Source: Bacteroidetes bacterium CG2_30_32_10
GTDB taxonomy: Bacteria > Bacteroidota > Bacteroidia > Bacteroidales > CG2-30-32-10
NCBI GenBank assembly: GCA_001872995.1
Contig: MNXO01000084.1
Span: forward strand, 1-8,742
Direction: 5' to 3'
Length of the DNA: 8,742 nucleotides
Position 1 is the stretch's first letter; every line of letters starts with the position of its first letter. Below, piece by piece: positions 1-6,197 of this stretch. The position numbers were made by a program, and so were the translations under genes. The notes beneath the pieces were generated by a model that had not been told where the DNA came from, ran no database searches, and saw nothing but the letters and a program-made list of their open reading frames with translations.

Positions 1-108
1 TCAATAAATAGGATTTTGTAAAATTTTCCCATTAAATAAATATTATAGTAACTAAATTAAAAGGCTTTAACGTTAAATTATTCTATAAAATCAATCATAA
101 CAGAACTA

Positions 109-366
109 TCAATCCATAAATATCATTTTCTGAACGTCTAATCCTTCAATTTTCAATAATTCATTTTCGAGTTTAACACATTCATCAATATTTCCGGTCA
201 GTTCTAATATAATTAAGCCACTTTGGCTACATAAATCTTTATCAACTTCGTGCAAACCAAGCCTAGTTTTGATTGAACAACCATATTTTGTTAAAATACC
301 TTGTATAAGCGATGCACCTTTCACTCTATTAGAGATGTAGATGCCTATAATTCTTATTTCTTTCAT
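109..366 (-). CDS. TM1266-like iron-only hydrogenase system putative regulator (copy 2)
   Basis: This 85-residue protein starts MKEIRIIGIYISNR and ends in a TGA stop. It fits the small ACT/NikR-C-like family typified by TM1266, found near [FeFe]-hydrogenase maturation genes. The core pattern is IGI.I..R near the N-terminus, a central TRLGLHE, an LIILELTGN strand and a C-terminal EGLDVQKM strand. It is about 52% identical to the gene just upstream (44 of 85 positions by my own ungapped count), so the two are tandem duplicates. Both share Cys46 and Cys63; this copy also has Cys30. It starts 23 nt after the preceding copy and is probably the last gene of the hydG operon in view. The family has no proven biochemical function; a role in sensing or assembling the hydrogenase system is inferred from its constant neighbours. 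There is no DNA-binding domain beside the ACT-like fold, so direct repressor activity is doubtful. Confidence 0.8.
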   Translation of the reverse strand: MKEIRIIGIYISNRVKGASLIQGILTKYGCSIKTRLGLHEVDKDLCSQSGLIILELTGNIDECVKLENELLKIEGLDVQKMIFMD

Positions 367-389
367 TGGTTTAAAATTTATTTTTATAT

Positions 390-647
390 CTATTTAAGAA
401 AACTCATTTTTTTAACTTCTATTCCTCCAATTGATAGGAGTTCTTCTTCAAAAGCATCGCATTCATTATTATTACCATCAAGTTGTAAAACAATAATACC
501 AGAACGACTACAAACATCGGTACTAAATTCATGGAAACCAAGTCTAGTTTTAATCAACTGGGCATATTTTGAAAGTACAAGCTGGGTTCTATTAGATTCT
601 TTGATGCGATCAAAAATATGTAAGCCAATTATTCTTATTTCATCCAT
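390..647 (-). CDS. TM1266-like iron-only hydrogenase system putative regulator (copy 1)
   Basis: This 85-residue protein starts MDEIRIIGLHIFDR and lies 16 nt downstream of the hydG stop codon, so it is almost certainly cotranscribed with hydG. It has the same layout as the next gene: an N-terminal EIRIIG strand, a K-Y helix end, the TRLGFHE motif, an IIVLQLDGN strand, an acidic helix (ECDAFEEELL) and a final strand EVKKM. Cys46 and Cys63 are conserved between the two copies. The family is known from genomic association with hydE, hydF, hydG and [FeFe] hydrogenases; its mechanism is not established. The start is fixed by equal length with its paralogue and by the short gap to hydG. The upstream A-rich stretch fits Bacteroidota translation signals, and no Shine-Dalgarno sequence is seen. 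Confidence 0.8.
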   Translation of the reverse strand: MDEIRIIGLHIFDRIKESNRTQLVLSKYAQLIKTRLGFHEFSTDVCSRSGIIVLQLDGNNNECDAFEEELLSIGGIEVKKMSFLK

Positions 648-663
648 CTTTTTCGTTTATCAA

Positions 664-2091
664 TTAAAAATATAAATCTCTTTTCCCTTGTTTAACTAAT
701 TCAATTTTATTGGTTAATTCAACAACATCTTGTTGTGAAGCTAATTCCAATAATTTTTTCTCAATAAGCAAGTATCCCTTTTGTTTGGTAGTTTCTTTCG
801 CATAGTCTTCCAGGTATTCGGCAAAAGTCAATAATGCATTGGGGGTGCAGAAACGTTTTATAAAGCCAGGAACAGAAAATTCCATAAAATGCTCACCAGT
901 TCTACCTCTTCTGTAGCAAGAAGTGCAAAACGAAGGTATATATTCATTTTTAACCAATTCATCAATCACTTCGCTTAAAGAACGGGTATCATTAATCTGG
1001 AATTGTTCCATATTTAAATCCTGACTTTTGTTCTTTTTTTTGCTATAACCACCAATTTCCAGATTAGTACCTCCATCAATTTGCGATACTCCAAAACGAA
1101 GTATTTCATCTCTTATTTTAGCTGATTCCCTTGCTGTCAATATCATTCCGGTATAAGGAACCGCAAGTCTCAAAATAGCGACCAATCTAACAAATTCAGA
1201 ATCACTAACTAAATGAGATTTGTCAATATTTAAGGAAGATGCATTTTGAATTCTTGGAAATGAAATAGTATGTGGACCAACATGATAAGCCGCTTCAAAA
1301 TGATTAACGTGGCGAATAAGCCCTAAAACCTCAAAACGCCAATCGTATAAGCCAAACAAAGCACCAATTCCAACATCGTCAATGCCGGCTTCTTGTGCTC
1401 TATCAAGAGAAGTCAATCTCCACTCATAATTACGTCTTATCCCTCCCAAATGGACTTTTTTATATGTTTCTTGGTGATAAGTTTCTTGAAAAACTTGATA
1501 TGTACCAATTTTAGAATCTTTAACTATTCTAAAGCCATCAATATCTAAGGGAGCAGCATTGATATTAACCCTTCTGATTTCTCCATTTTTAACTTTCACC
1601 CCATAAACAGTTCTAACAGAATCTGCAATAAACTCAGGCGAATATTTAGGATGTTCGCCAAAAACTAAAATCAATCGCTTATGTCCCTGCTCTTCTAATG
1701 CTGCAACCTCTTCAATTAATTGTTCTTTTTCTAATGTAATACGATTCATTTCTTTATTAGTAGAACGAAATCCACAATATTGGCAATTGTTGATGCACAT
1801 ATCGCCAACATACAAAGGAGCAAACAGTACAATTCTTTCTCCATATACTTTTTCCTTCAGCATCCTTGCACCTTGCTTTATTTCTTCTATAAGTTCAGGG
1901 TCGGTAGTATTAATAAGAGCAGCCGTTTCTTCTAAAGAAAGTCTATTTTTATCAAGCGATTTGGCAATAATGTCCTTAACTCTTCCTACTGTAGGTTTTG
2001 TGTTATTAATATAATCCCATATTTCATTGGTATCAATGAATGGAACCATTCGTTGGTCTTTTATTTTGTATTTTTCCGGTTTATAAATCAT
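664..2091 (-). CDS. hydG: [FeFe]-hydrogenase H-cluster radical SAM maturase HydG
   Basis: HydG is a cytoplasmic radical SAM tyrosine lyase. It cleaves tyrosine to p-cresol and dehydroglycine, then makes the CO and CN- that become ligands of the hydrogenase H-cluster via an Fe(CO)(CN)-cysteine synthon. The 475-residue length matches the family. The N-terminal CX3CX2C motif (Cys99, Cys103, Cys106) binds the SAM [4Fe-4S] cluster. The C-terminal CX2CX22C motif (Cys389, Cys392, Cys415) binds the auxiliary cluster and separates HydG from its relative ThiH. A GPHTISFPR stretch (272-280) lies in the TIM barrel. The chosen ATG puts both motifs at the usual distance from the N-terminus; Met15 is a less likely alternative. 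It heads a minus-strand operon with two small regulator-like genes. The partners HydE and HydF and the hydrogenase itself are not in the window, so they must be encoded elsewhere or be absent. Confidence 0.97.
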   Translation of the reverse strand: MIYKPEKYKIKDQRMVPFIDTNEIWDYINNTKPTVGRVKDIIAKSLDKNRLSLEETAALINTTDPELIEEIKQGARMLKEKVYGERIVLFAPLYVGDMCINNCQYCGFRSTNKEMNRITLEKEQLIEEVAALEEQGHKRLILVFGEHPKYSPEFIADSVRTVYGVKVKNGEIRRVNINAAPLDIDGFRIVKDSKIGTYQVFQETYHQETYKKVHLGGIRRNYEWRLTSLDRAQEAGIDDVGIGALFGLYDWRFEVLGLIRHVNHFEAAYHVGPHTISFPRIQNASSLNIDKSHLVSDSEFVRLVAILRLAVPYTGMILTARESAKIRDEILRFGVSQIDGGTNLEIGGYSKKKNKSQDLNMEQFQINDTRSLSEVIDELVKNEYIPSFCTSCYRRGRTGEHFMEFSVPGFIKRFCTPNALLTFAEYLEDYAKETTKQKGYLLIEKKLLELASQQDVVELTNKIELVKQGKRDLYF

Positions 2092-2126
2092 TTATGATTG
2101 TTGTTTACAATTAATATAATTAAATG

Positions 2127-2134
2127 CAAAATTA
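2127..2134 (-). promoter_or_regulatory. Candidate -7 promoter element for the hydG operon
   Basis: Read on the minus strand this is TAATTTTG, an exact match to the Bacteroidota -7 consensus TAnnTTTG. It would give a leader of roughly 30 nt before the hydG ATG. It is the only such match on this strand in the divergent gap. No TTTG or TTG -33 box stands at the expected distance, so the promoter would be weak or need an activator. The call rests on the consensus alone. Confidence 0.4.
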
Positions 2135-2191
2135 TAAAAAATACAGCTATGCATTTTTTATTACTATAATATTTTTATTCTTATTGAAAAC

Positions 2192-2205
2192 AGGTGTTAA
2201 TACCT
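2192..2205. promoter_or_regulatory. Imperfect 14-bp palindrome in the divergent gap
   Basis: AGGTGTTAATACCT pairs at six of seven positions about its centre; the odd pair is G with T. It lies 9 bp upstream of the TTG -33 box of the plus-strand adhesin promoter and about 60 bp upstream of the candidate hydG -7 element. A dyad here could be an operator for either direction. In such AT-rich DNA a palindrome of this strength may be chance, though its GG/CC ends are uncommon locally. Confidence 0.25.
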
Positions 2206-2214
2206 ATTAAAATA

Positions 2215-2245
2215 TTGCAAAATCACAAAAAAAATCGTATGTTTG
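2215..2245 (+). promoter_or_regulatory. Bacteroidota-type promoter of the adhesin-SprF operon
   Basis: TTG at 2215-2217 is followed after 20 bp by TATGTTTG at 2238-2245, matching the -33 TTG / -7 TAnnTTTG layout of the Bacteroidota sigma factor. Transcription would begin near 2250-2253, leaving a leader of roughly 30 nt before the ATG at 2280. The leader is A/T-rich with no Shine-Dalgarno sequence, as is usual in this phylum. Confidence 0.65.
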
Positions 2246-2279
2246 TTCTATAATTTTACAAATTTTACCAAATAAATAT

Positions 2280-4592
2280 ATGTTTAAGTTAAAAAATATT
2301 TTCACTTTATTGTTTTTATTAGTTTGTGGTTCGGTTTATACTCAAATTCCAACCAATGGCAATATTGCCTGTTATCCCTTTAGCGGAAACACCAATGATT
2401 ACAGTGGAAATGGGCATAATGGTACTAATTCGGGAGCTATTTTTACTTCAGATTATTATAATAGAGCAAATAATGCGTATTTTTTCAATGGCTCCAATGC
2501 TCATATTACCTTACAAAACATAAATGACCTTTTAGTTCCCAATTTTACATATAGCGCTTGGGTAAAGGTTTCATCTTATCCTGCAAATGGTAATGTTACA
2601 AAAATACTATCCATTGGTGGTGGTCCTAATACTCAAAACATTTGTTTGTTTAATAACTACAATAGCAACTTAAACGGTTTAGGATTTTATGGAGCCAATC
2701 AAGGTGGTACCACCAGCGATTGTGATTTTGGTTTACTTCCTCAACTTAACACTTGGTATCATATTGCCATAACAAGAAGCAATAACAGCGTTAAACTATA
2801 TATTAATGGAAATTTTGAGCGTGAAAATCTCATCAATAATCACGTAGCTGTTTATGGTGGAGGTATAAATTCTGCTATTATTGGAGCTTCAACAGGTTTA
2901 AACCAGCATTTTAATGGTAACATTGATGATATTCATATTTACAATAGAGAATTAACTGCTATAGAAATTCTATCTCTTTATGGAGTCGGAACTAATACGC
3001 TTACAATTACATCCAATTCGGGAGATACCATTTGTATGAACGAAAATGTTACTTTTATTGCAAATGGAGCAGCTCATATTAGTAATCCTAATTATCAATG
3101 GTATGTTAACAGCAACGCAGTTGGTATAAATGCTCAAAACTATACTACTTCAACTTTAATAAATGGTGATATATTGTGGTGTTATGTTTTTCCTCCTGCT
3201 AACGACTGCGAAGCCCCTGTATTATCAAATTCAATCTCAATGACGGTTAATCCATTAAATCAATTAGGCATCTCTATTATCGCAACTCCGGGAGACACTG
3301 TGTGTAAAGGAGATTTAGTGCTTTTTAATTCTATTGTAACCAATGGATTTGGTAATCTTACTTATCAATGGACTATTAATGGTATTAATGTTGGAAATCA
3401 AAACTCTTTAACTTTAGATACCTTATCTAACGGAGCAATAGTAAATTGTATTCTAACATCTTCTGCAGAATGCTTAACCAACAATCCAGCAAGCTCGCTT
3501 CCTATTCAAATGACAATTAATGAAATCATCCCTCTCATTGATACAATTACAGCCTTTCCTAGCAATATTATATGCAAAGGAGATAAAGTTACTTTTAATG
3601 CTTATGGCTATAATGGTGGAAGCACTTATTCCTATCAATGGAAATTAAATGGAATTAATGTAGGTGTCAATCAAGAATCTATTGATATTGATACATTGTC
3701 AAACGGAGATATTGTTACTTGCATTTATTCTTCAACAAATTCATGTGTTTCAAATAATCCCGCTACTTCTAATCCTATAGTAATGATTGTTAAAGATTTT
3801 TCTGCTCTTCAATTTCAAATAATTGCTTCTCCTAGCACTTCTATTTGTAAAGGTACGAATGTACAATTAACAGCAGAAATAATTGGACCTCCAGCCAATG
3901 GCGTTACTTGTCAATGGCAAATAAATGGAACTTACGTTGGCACAACTCAAAACACGCTGCTTCTTGATACTTTATCCAAAAATGCAGTAATAACTTGTAC
4001 TTATTATACTACTGACCTTTGTTATACAAATGTTCCAGCAACAGAATCTTTAACTATTGATGTTAATCAAATTCCAATAATTGATGCGGGAATTTCACTT
4101 GAAACTGGCATTTCAGAAGGAGTTCCTCTAAGACCTATTATTAATGGAGGTCTTGCTCCTTATCAATATAATTGGACTCCAATAGAAAATCTTTCTGACC
4201 CTCATGCTGCTAATCCTATTGCTTCACCTAAGATAACAACGCAGTATTATGTTGAAATTATTGATGCAAATGGATGTTCAAATAATGATTCGGTATTAGT
4301 TACGGTATTTGATTTTTTAAATGCCTTTTATATTCCAAATGCCTTTTCACCTAATGGAGATCAACAAAATGACGTATTATATGTCAGAGGGAAAGGCATT
4401 AAAGAAATGCAATTTGTTATTTATGATAGATGGGAAAAAGAAATTTTTTCTACAACCTCTAAAGATATTGGTTGGGACGGAACCTATAAAGGCACAATGC
4501 TTAACCCTGCTACTTTTATTTATTATCTTAAAATCAAAACTTATGATGGTAAGTTGATTGAGAAAAAGGGAAACGTGACATTAGTTAAATAA
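2280..4592 (+). CDS. Secreted LamG/Ig-repeat adhesin with type B T9SS sorting domain
   Basis: This 770-residue protein has a Sec signal peptide (Lys-rich start, hydrophobic 7-19, cleavage likely near residue 21). Residues about 24-236 form a LamG/concanavalin A-like domain: a YSAWVKV strand, a WYHIAITR strand, and the closing GNIDDIHIYNREL motif around 213-224, where Asp216 and Asp217 may help bind calcium. Four Ig-like repeats follow, each opening with an I-C motif at Cys252, Cys342, Cys432 and Cys523, with a YQW or CQW core. Residues about 601-677 form a PKD/SprB-like unit ending in YYVEIIDANGCSNNDSV. Residues 681-770 are the gliding-motility-associated C-terminal domain (IPNAFSPNGD..ND, GWDGTYKG, final V-K), the type B T9SS export signal. 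The likely role is a surface adhesin or glycan-binding protein; the ligand cannot be told. It lies 9 nt before its probable SprF-like partner. Confidence 0.9.
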   Translation: MFKLKNIFTLLFLLVCGSVYTQIPTNGNIACYPFSGNTNDYSGNGHNGTNSGAIFTSDYYNRANNAYFFNGSNAHITLQNINDLLVPNFTYSAWVKVSSYPANGNVTKILSIGGGPNTQNICLFNNYNSNLNGLGFYGANQGGTTSDCDFGLLPQLNTWYHIAITRSNNSVKLYINGNFERENLINNHVAVYGGGINSAIIGASTGLNQHFNGNIDDIHIYNRELTAIEILSLYGVGTNTLTITSNSGDTICMNENVTFIANGAAHISNPNYQWYVNSNAVGINAQNYTTSTLINGDILWCYVFPPANDCEAPVLSNSISMTVNPLNQLGISIIATPGDTVCKGDLVLFNSIVTNGFGNLTYQWTINGINVGNQNSLTLDTLSNGAIVNCILTSSAECLTNNPASSLPIQMTINEIIPLIDTITAFPSNIICKGDKVTFNAYGYNGGSTYSYQWKLNGINVGVNQESIDIDTLSNGDIVTCIYSSTNSCVSNNPATSNPIVMIVKDFSALQFQIIASPSTSICKGTNVQLTAEIIGPPANGVTCQWQINGTYVGTTQNTLLLDTLSKNAVITCTYYTTDLCYTNVPATESLTIDVNQIPIIDAGISLETGISEGVPLRPIINGGLAPYQYNWTPIENLSDPHAANPIASPKITTQYYVEIIDANGCSNNDSVLVTVFDFLNAFYIPNAFSPNGDQQNDVLYVRGKGIKEMQFVIYDRWEKEIFSTTSKDIGWDGTYKGTMLNPATFIYYLKIKTYDGKLIEKKGNVTLVK

Positions 4593-4601
4593 TCAGACTT
4601 T

Positions 4602-5639
4602 ATGAAAGCAATCATTTTAATTATATTCGCATTGATGCTAAATTGCATATTTGTTAATGCACAAGACCTTTATTTTTCTCAATTTGATAAAAATCCTTTA
4701 ATTTTAAACCCTTCAAATACAGGATTTTTCAATGGTGGTAACCGATTAGGAGTCAGTTATAGAACCCAATGGAAAAACATTACCACTCCTTATGTTACCA
4801 CTTCAGCTTTTTATGATGCTCAGTTTTTAAAAAAACAACCAAAAGACAAAATAGGCTTGGGTTTGGTTTTCTTTAATGACAAGTCTGGGGATGTAGAAAT
4901 GGGTTTAACACAAGTATCACTTTCTTTTGCTTATTCTAAATTACTTACAAAAGAAAATTTATTTTTATTTGGTTTTCAGACTGGATATGCTCAACGTAGC
5001 TTCGATTTTTATAATGCCACTTGGGATAATCAATATGATGGCAATACATACAATCCCAATTCTCTATCAAATGAAACAAGTTTTAATTTAAATTATTCAT
5101 ATATTGATTACGCTGCTGGGATGGGATGGAGTTTTAGACCCAGTAACAATTTCCGTTCTAGCACAGGAGTTGCATTGTTTCATATAAGTAGCCCTAAATT
5201 TAGGTTTTCAAAAGATATTAAAGAAAGATTGTATAGAAAAATAGTGGTGCATCATAAAACAGAAATATATATTGAAAAATCACCTCTTTCTTATGAGCCT
5301 GCTTTTGCATATATCAAACAAGGGGTTGATAAACAAATATTAGCTGGTTTAATGTTTAGATTTACCGAAGAAGGGAATTCTTATTACTCTAGCTCTTTAC
5401 CCCCTACTGTTTTTTCTATAGGTGCATATTATAGATCTGAAAACGCATTAATATTAATATTGGCTGCCCGATTGAATTATAATAATTTTGAAATAAACTA
5501 CAGTTACGATTTTAATATTTCTACCATTGGGAAAGCTACTAAAAAGCAAGGTGGAATGGAGTTATCATTAGTATATACCCAACATTCAAAAGCAAAGAAA
5601 AGAGTTACAAGAAGCGGTATTCCCAATTTCTTTGAATAA
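4602..5639 (+). CDS. PorP/SprF family type IX secretion system outer-membrane protein
   Basis: This 345-residue protein has a signal peptide (1-20, cleavage after NA, mature start at Gln21). The mature start QDLYFSQFDKNPLILNPSNTG is the hallmark of the PorP/SprF family. The rest shows alternating polar and aromatic strands typical of an outer-membrane beta-barrel, with Gly- and Tyr-rich turns, for example around GLGLVFFND and FGFQTGYAQRSF. In the family, PorP is linked to the T9SS machinery, while SprF-like members are needed for secretion or surface attachment of one neighbouring substrate carrying a type B C-terminal domain. Here that substrate is the adhesin ending 9 nt upstream, so SprF-like partner function is the better reading than core PorP. 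The gene is followed by a terminator-like hairpin, which makes the two genes a complete transcription unit. Confidence 0.9.
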   Translation: MKAIILIIFALMLNCIFVNAQDLYFSQFDKNPLILNPSNTGFFNGGNRLGVSYRTQWKNITTPYVTTSAFYDAQFLKKQPKDKIGLGLVFFNDKSGDVEMGLTQVSLSFAYSKLLTKENLFLFGFQTGYAQRSFDFYNATWDNQYDGNTYNPNSLSNETSFNLNYSYIDYAAGMGWSFRPSNNFRSSTGVALFHISSPKFRFSKDIKERLYRKIVVHHKTEIYIEKSPLSYEPAFAYIKQGVDKQILAGLMFRFTEEGNSYYSSSLPPTVFSIGAYYRSENALILILAARLNYNNFEINYSYDFNISTIGKATKKQGGMELSLVYTQHSKAKKRVTRSGIPNFFE

Positions 5640-5654
5640 ATCTTAATTTTTCTT

Positions 5655-5705
5655 TTATATTCTATTTCAACTACCTATTATTCAATAGAATATAATTTTA
5701 TTTTT
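5655..5705 (+). terminator. Candidate intrinsic terminator after the SprF-like gene
   Basis: TTATATTCTATT (5655-5666) is perfectly complementary to AATAGAATATAA (5684-5695), a 12-bp stem with a 17-nt loop. The T-rich run TTTTATTTTT follows at 5696-5705. It starts 16 nt after the stop codon of the SprF-like gene. The stem is almost all A-T, so it is weak by E. coli standards, but position and T-run support termination. It could instead be an operator upstream of the Rrf2 promoter. Confidence 0.55.
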
Positions 5706-5721
5706 GAAAAGCTATTATTTA

Positions 5722-5753
5722 TTTGGTAAATAGTTTTTTATTTAATACATTTG
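5722..5753 (+). promoter_or_regulatory. Strong Bacteroidota-type promoter of the Rrf2-ferredoxin-hcp operon
   Basis: TTTG (5722-5725), a 20-bp spacer and TACATTTG (5746-5753) match the full TTTG / TAnnTTTG consensus. Transcription should begin about 5758-5762, giving a leader of roughly 20 nt before the ATG at 5781. No other promoter of this form is seen before the ferredoxin or hcp genes, so the three genes are probably read from here. The promoter also rules out a TTG start at 5751, which would lie inside the -7 box. Confidence 0.7.
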
Positions 5754-5763
5754 CGTATTCAAT
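5740..5763. promoter_or_regulatory. 24-bp dyad over the -7 element, candidate Rrf2 operator
   Basis: ATTTAATAC (5740-5748) and GTATTCAAT (5755-5763) are inverted repeats matching at eight of nine positions around a 6-bp centre. The dyad covers the -7 box and the expected transcription start of the gene for an Rrf2-family regulator. Rrf2 proteins (IscR, NsrR) bind dyads of about this length and often repress their own gene. Autoregulation is therefore inferred; binding is not shown by sequence alone. Confidence 0.45.
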
Positions 5764-5780
5764 TACCACATTATTTGTTT

Positions 5781-6191
5781 ATGAGTAAAATAATAAATAT
5801 ATCAAGTGCTTCATTTATTGCCTTGCATTCTTTGGCTTACATTGCTAATTGTGATCAAATTACAAACATTAAAACAATAAGCCAAACAATTAATATGGCA
5901 GAGAGTCATGTAGCAAAAATTATTCAATTACTTGTAAAATATGGTTATTTGAAATCAACAAGAGGACCAAAAGGAGGATTGGTTTTAATTAAAACACCCT
6001 CATCCATTACTTTATTAGAAATTTTTGAATTAATTGAAGGAGAAATTCAAATTGATAATTGTCCAACGCAATGCATAAAGTGTCCTTTTAAAACGTGTAT
6101 TTTCGGCGGATTACCTCAGAAAATGAGTATGGAATTTCTGAATTATATGCAAAATAAGACTCTGCAACAATTTATAAATGAAAATAAATAA
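5781..6191 (+). CDS. Rrf2-family Fe-S-type transcriptional regulator (NsrR/IscR-like)
   Basis: The protein is 136 residues from the ATG at 5781. Residues about 5-70 form the Rrf2 winged helix-turn-helix: a helix with ALHSLAYIA, the recognition region TISQTINMAESHVAKIIQLLVKYGYL, then the wing STRGPKGGLVL. A linker helix (TLLEIFELIEG, 77-87) leads to a Cys cluster: Cys94, Cys98, Cys101, Cys106. This matches the place where IscR and NsrR bind an Fe-S cluster, but four Cys are present rather than the usual three. The C-terminal helix ends LQQFINE. Rrf2 regulators commonly sense NO, Fe-S status or oxygen by cluster damage. It is first in an operon with a ferredoxin-domain gene (6 nt gap) and hcp, which favours nitrosative stress as the signal, as for NsrR control of hcp in other bacteria. 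An upstream TTG in frame at 5751 was rejected as start because it lies in the promoter. Confidence 0.88.
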   Translation: MSKIINISSASFIALHSLAYIANCDQITNIKTISQTINMAESHVAKIIQLLVKYGYLKSTRGPKGGLVLIKTPSSITLLEIFELIEGEIQIDNCPTQCIKCPFKTCIFGGLPQKMSMEFLNYMQNKTLQQFINENK

Positions 6192-6197
6192 AAGAAT

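Noticed and set aside
66..77. Perfect 12-bp palindrome TTTAACGTTAAA downstream of the hydG operon
   Set aside because: It has no loop, so it is not a terminator hairpin, and palindromes of this size are expected by chance several times in DNA this AT-rich. Nothing else was seen in 1-108.
301..675. 124-codon plus-strand open frame
   Set aside because: It runs antisense through the two TM1266-like genes, which have clear family patterns and paralogy; the plus-strand product has no recognisable features.
1787..2014. 75-codon plus-strand open frame inside hydG
   Set aside because: It is antisense to the conserved N-terminal part of HydG and has no family signal.
2280..2345. Possible lipobox at Cys16 of the adhesin signal peptide
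   Set aside because: The residue before the Cys is Val rather than Gly, Ala or Ser, and the T9SS type B domain already explains surface placement.
5672..5680. TACCTATTA shared with 2201-2209
   Set aside because: The copy at 5672 lies in the loop of the terminator-like hairpin and is not part of a dyad; a 9-mer match between two AT-rich gaps is weak evidence for a common site.
5751..5780. Upstream in-frame TTG start extending the Rrf2 regulator by 10 residues
   Set aside because: The TTG lies inside the TACATTTG promoter element, and the ATG at 5781 gives the normal Rrf2 N-terminus.
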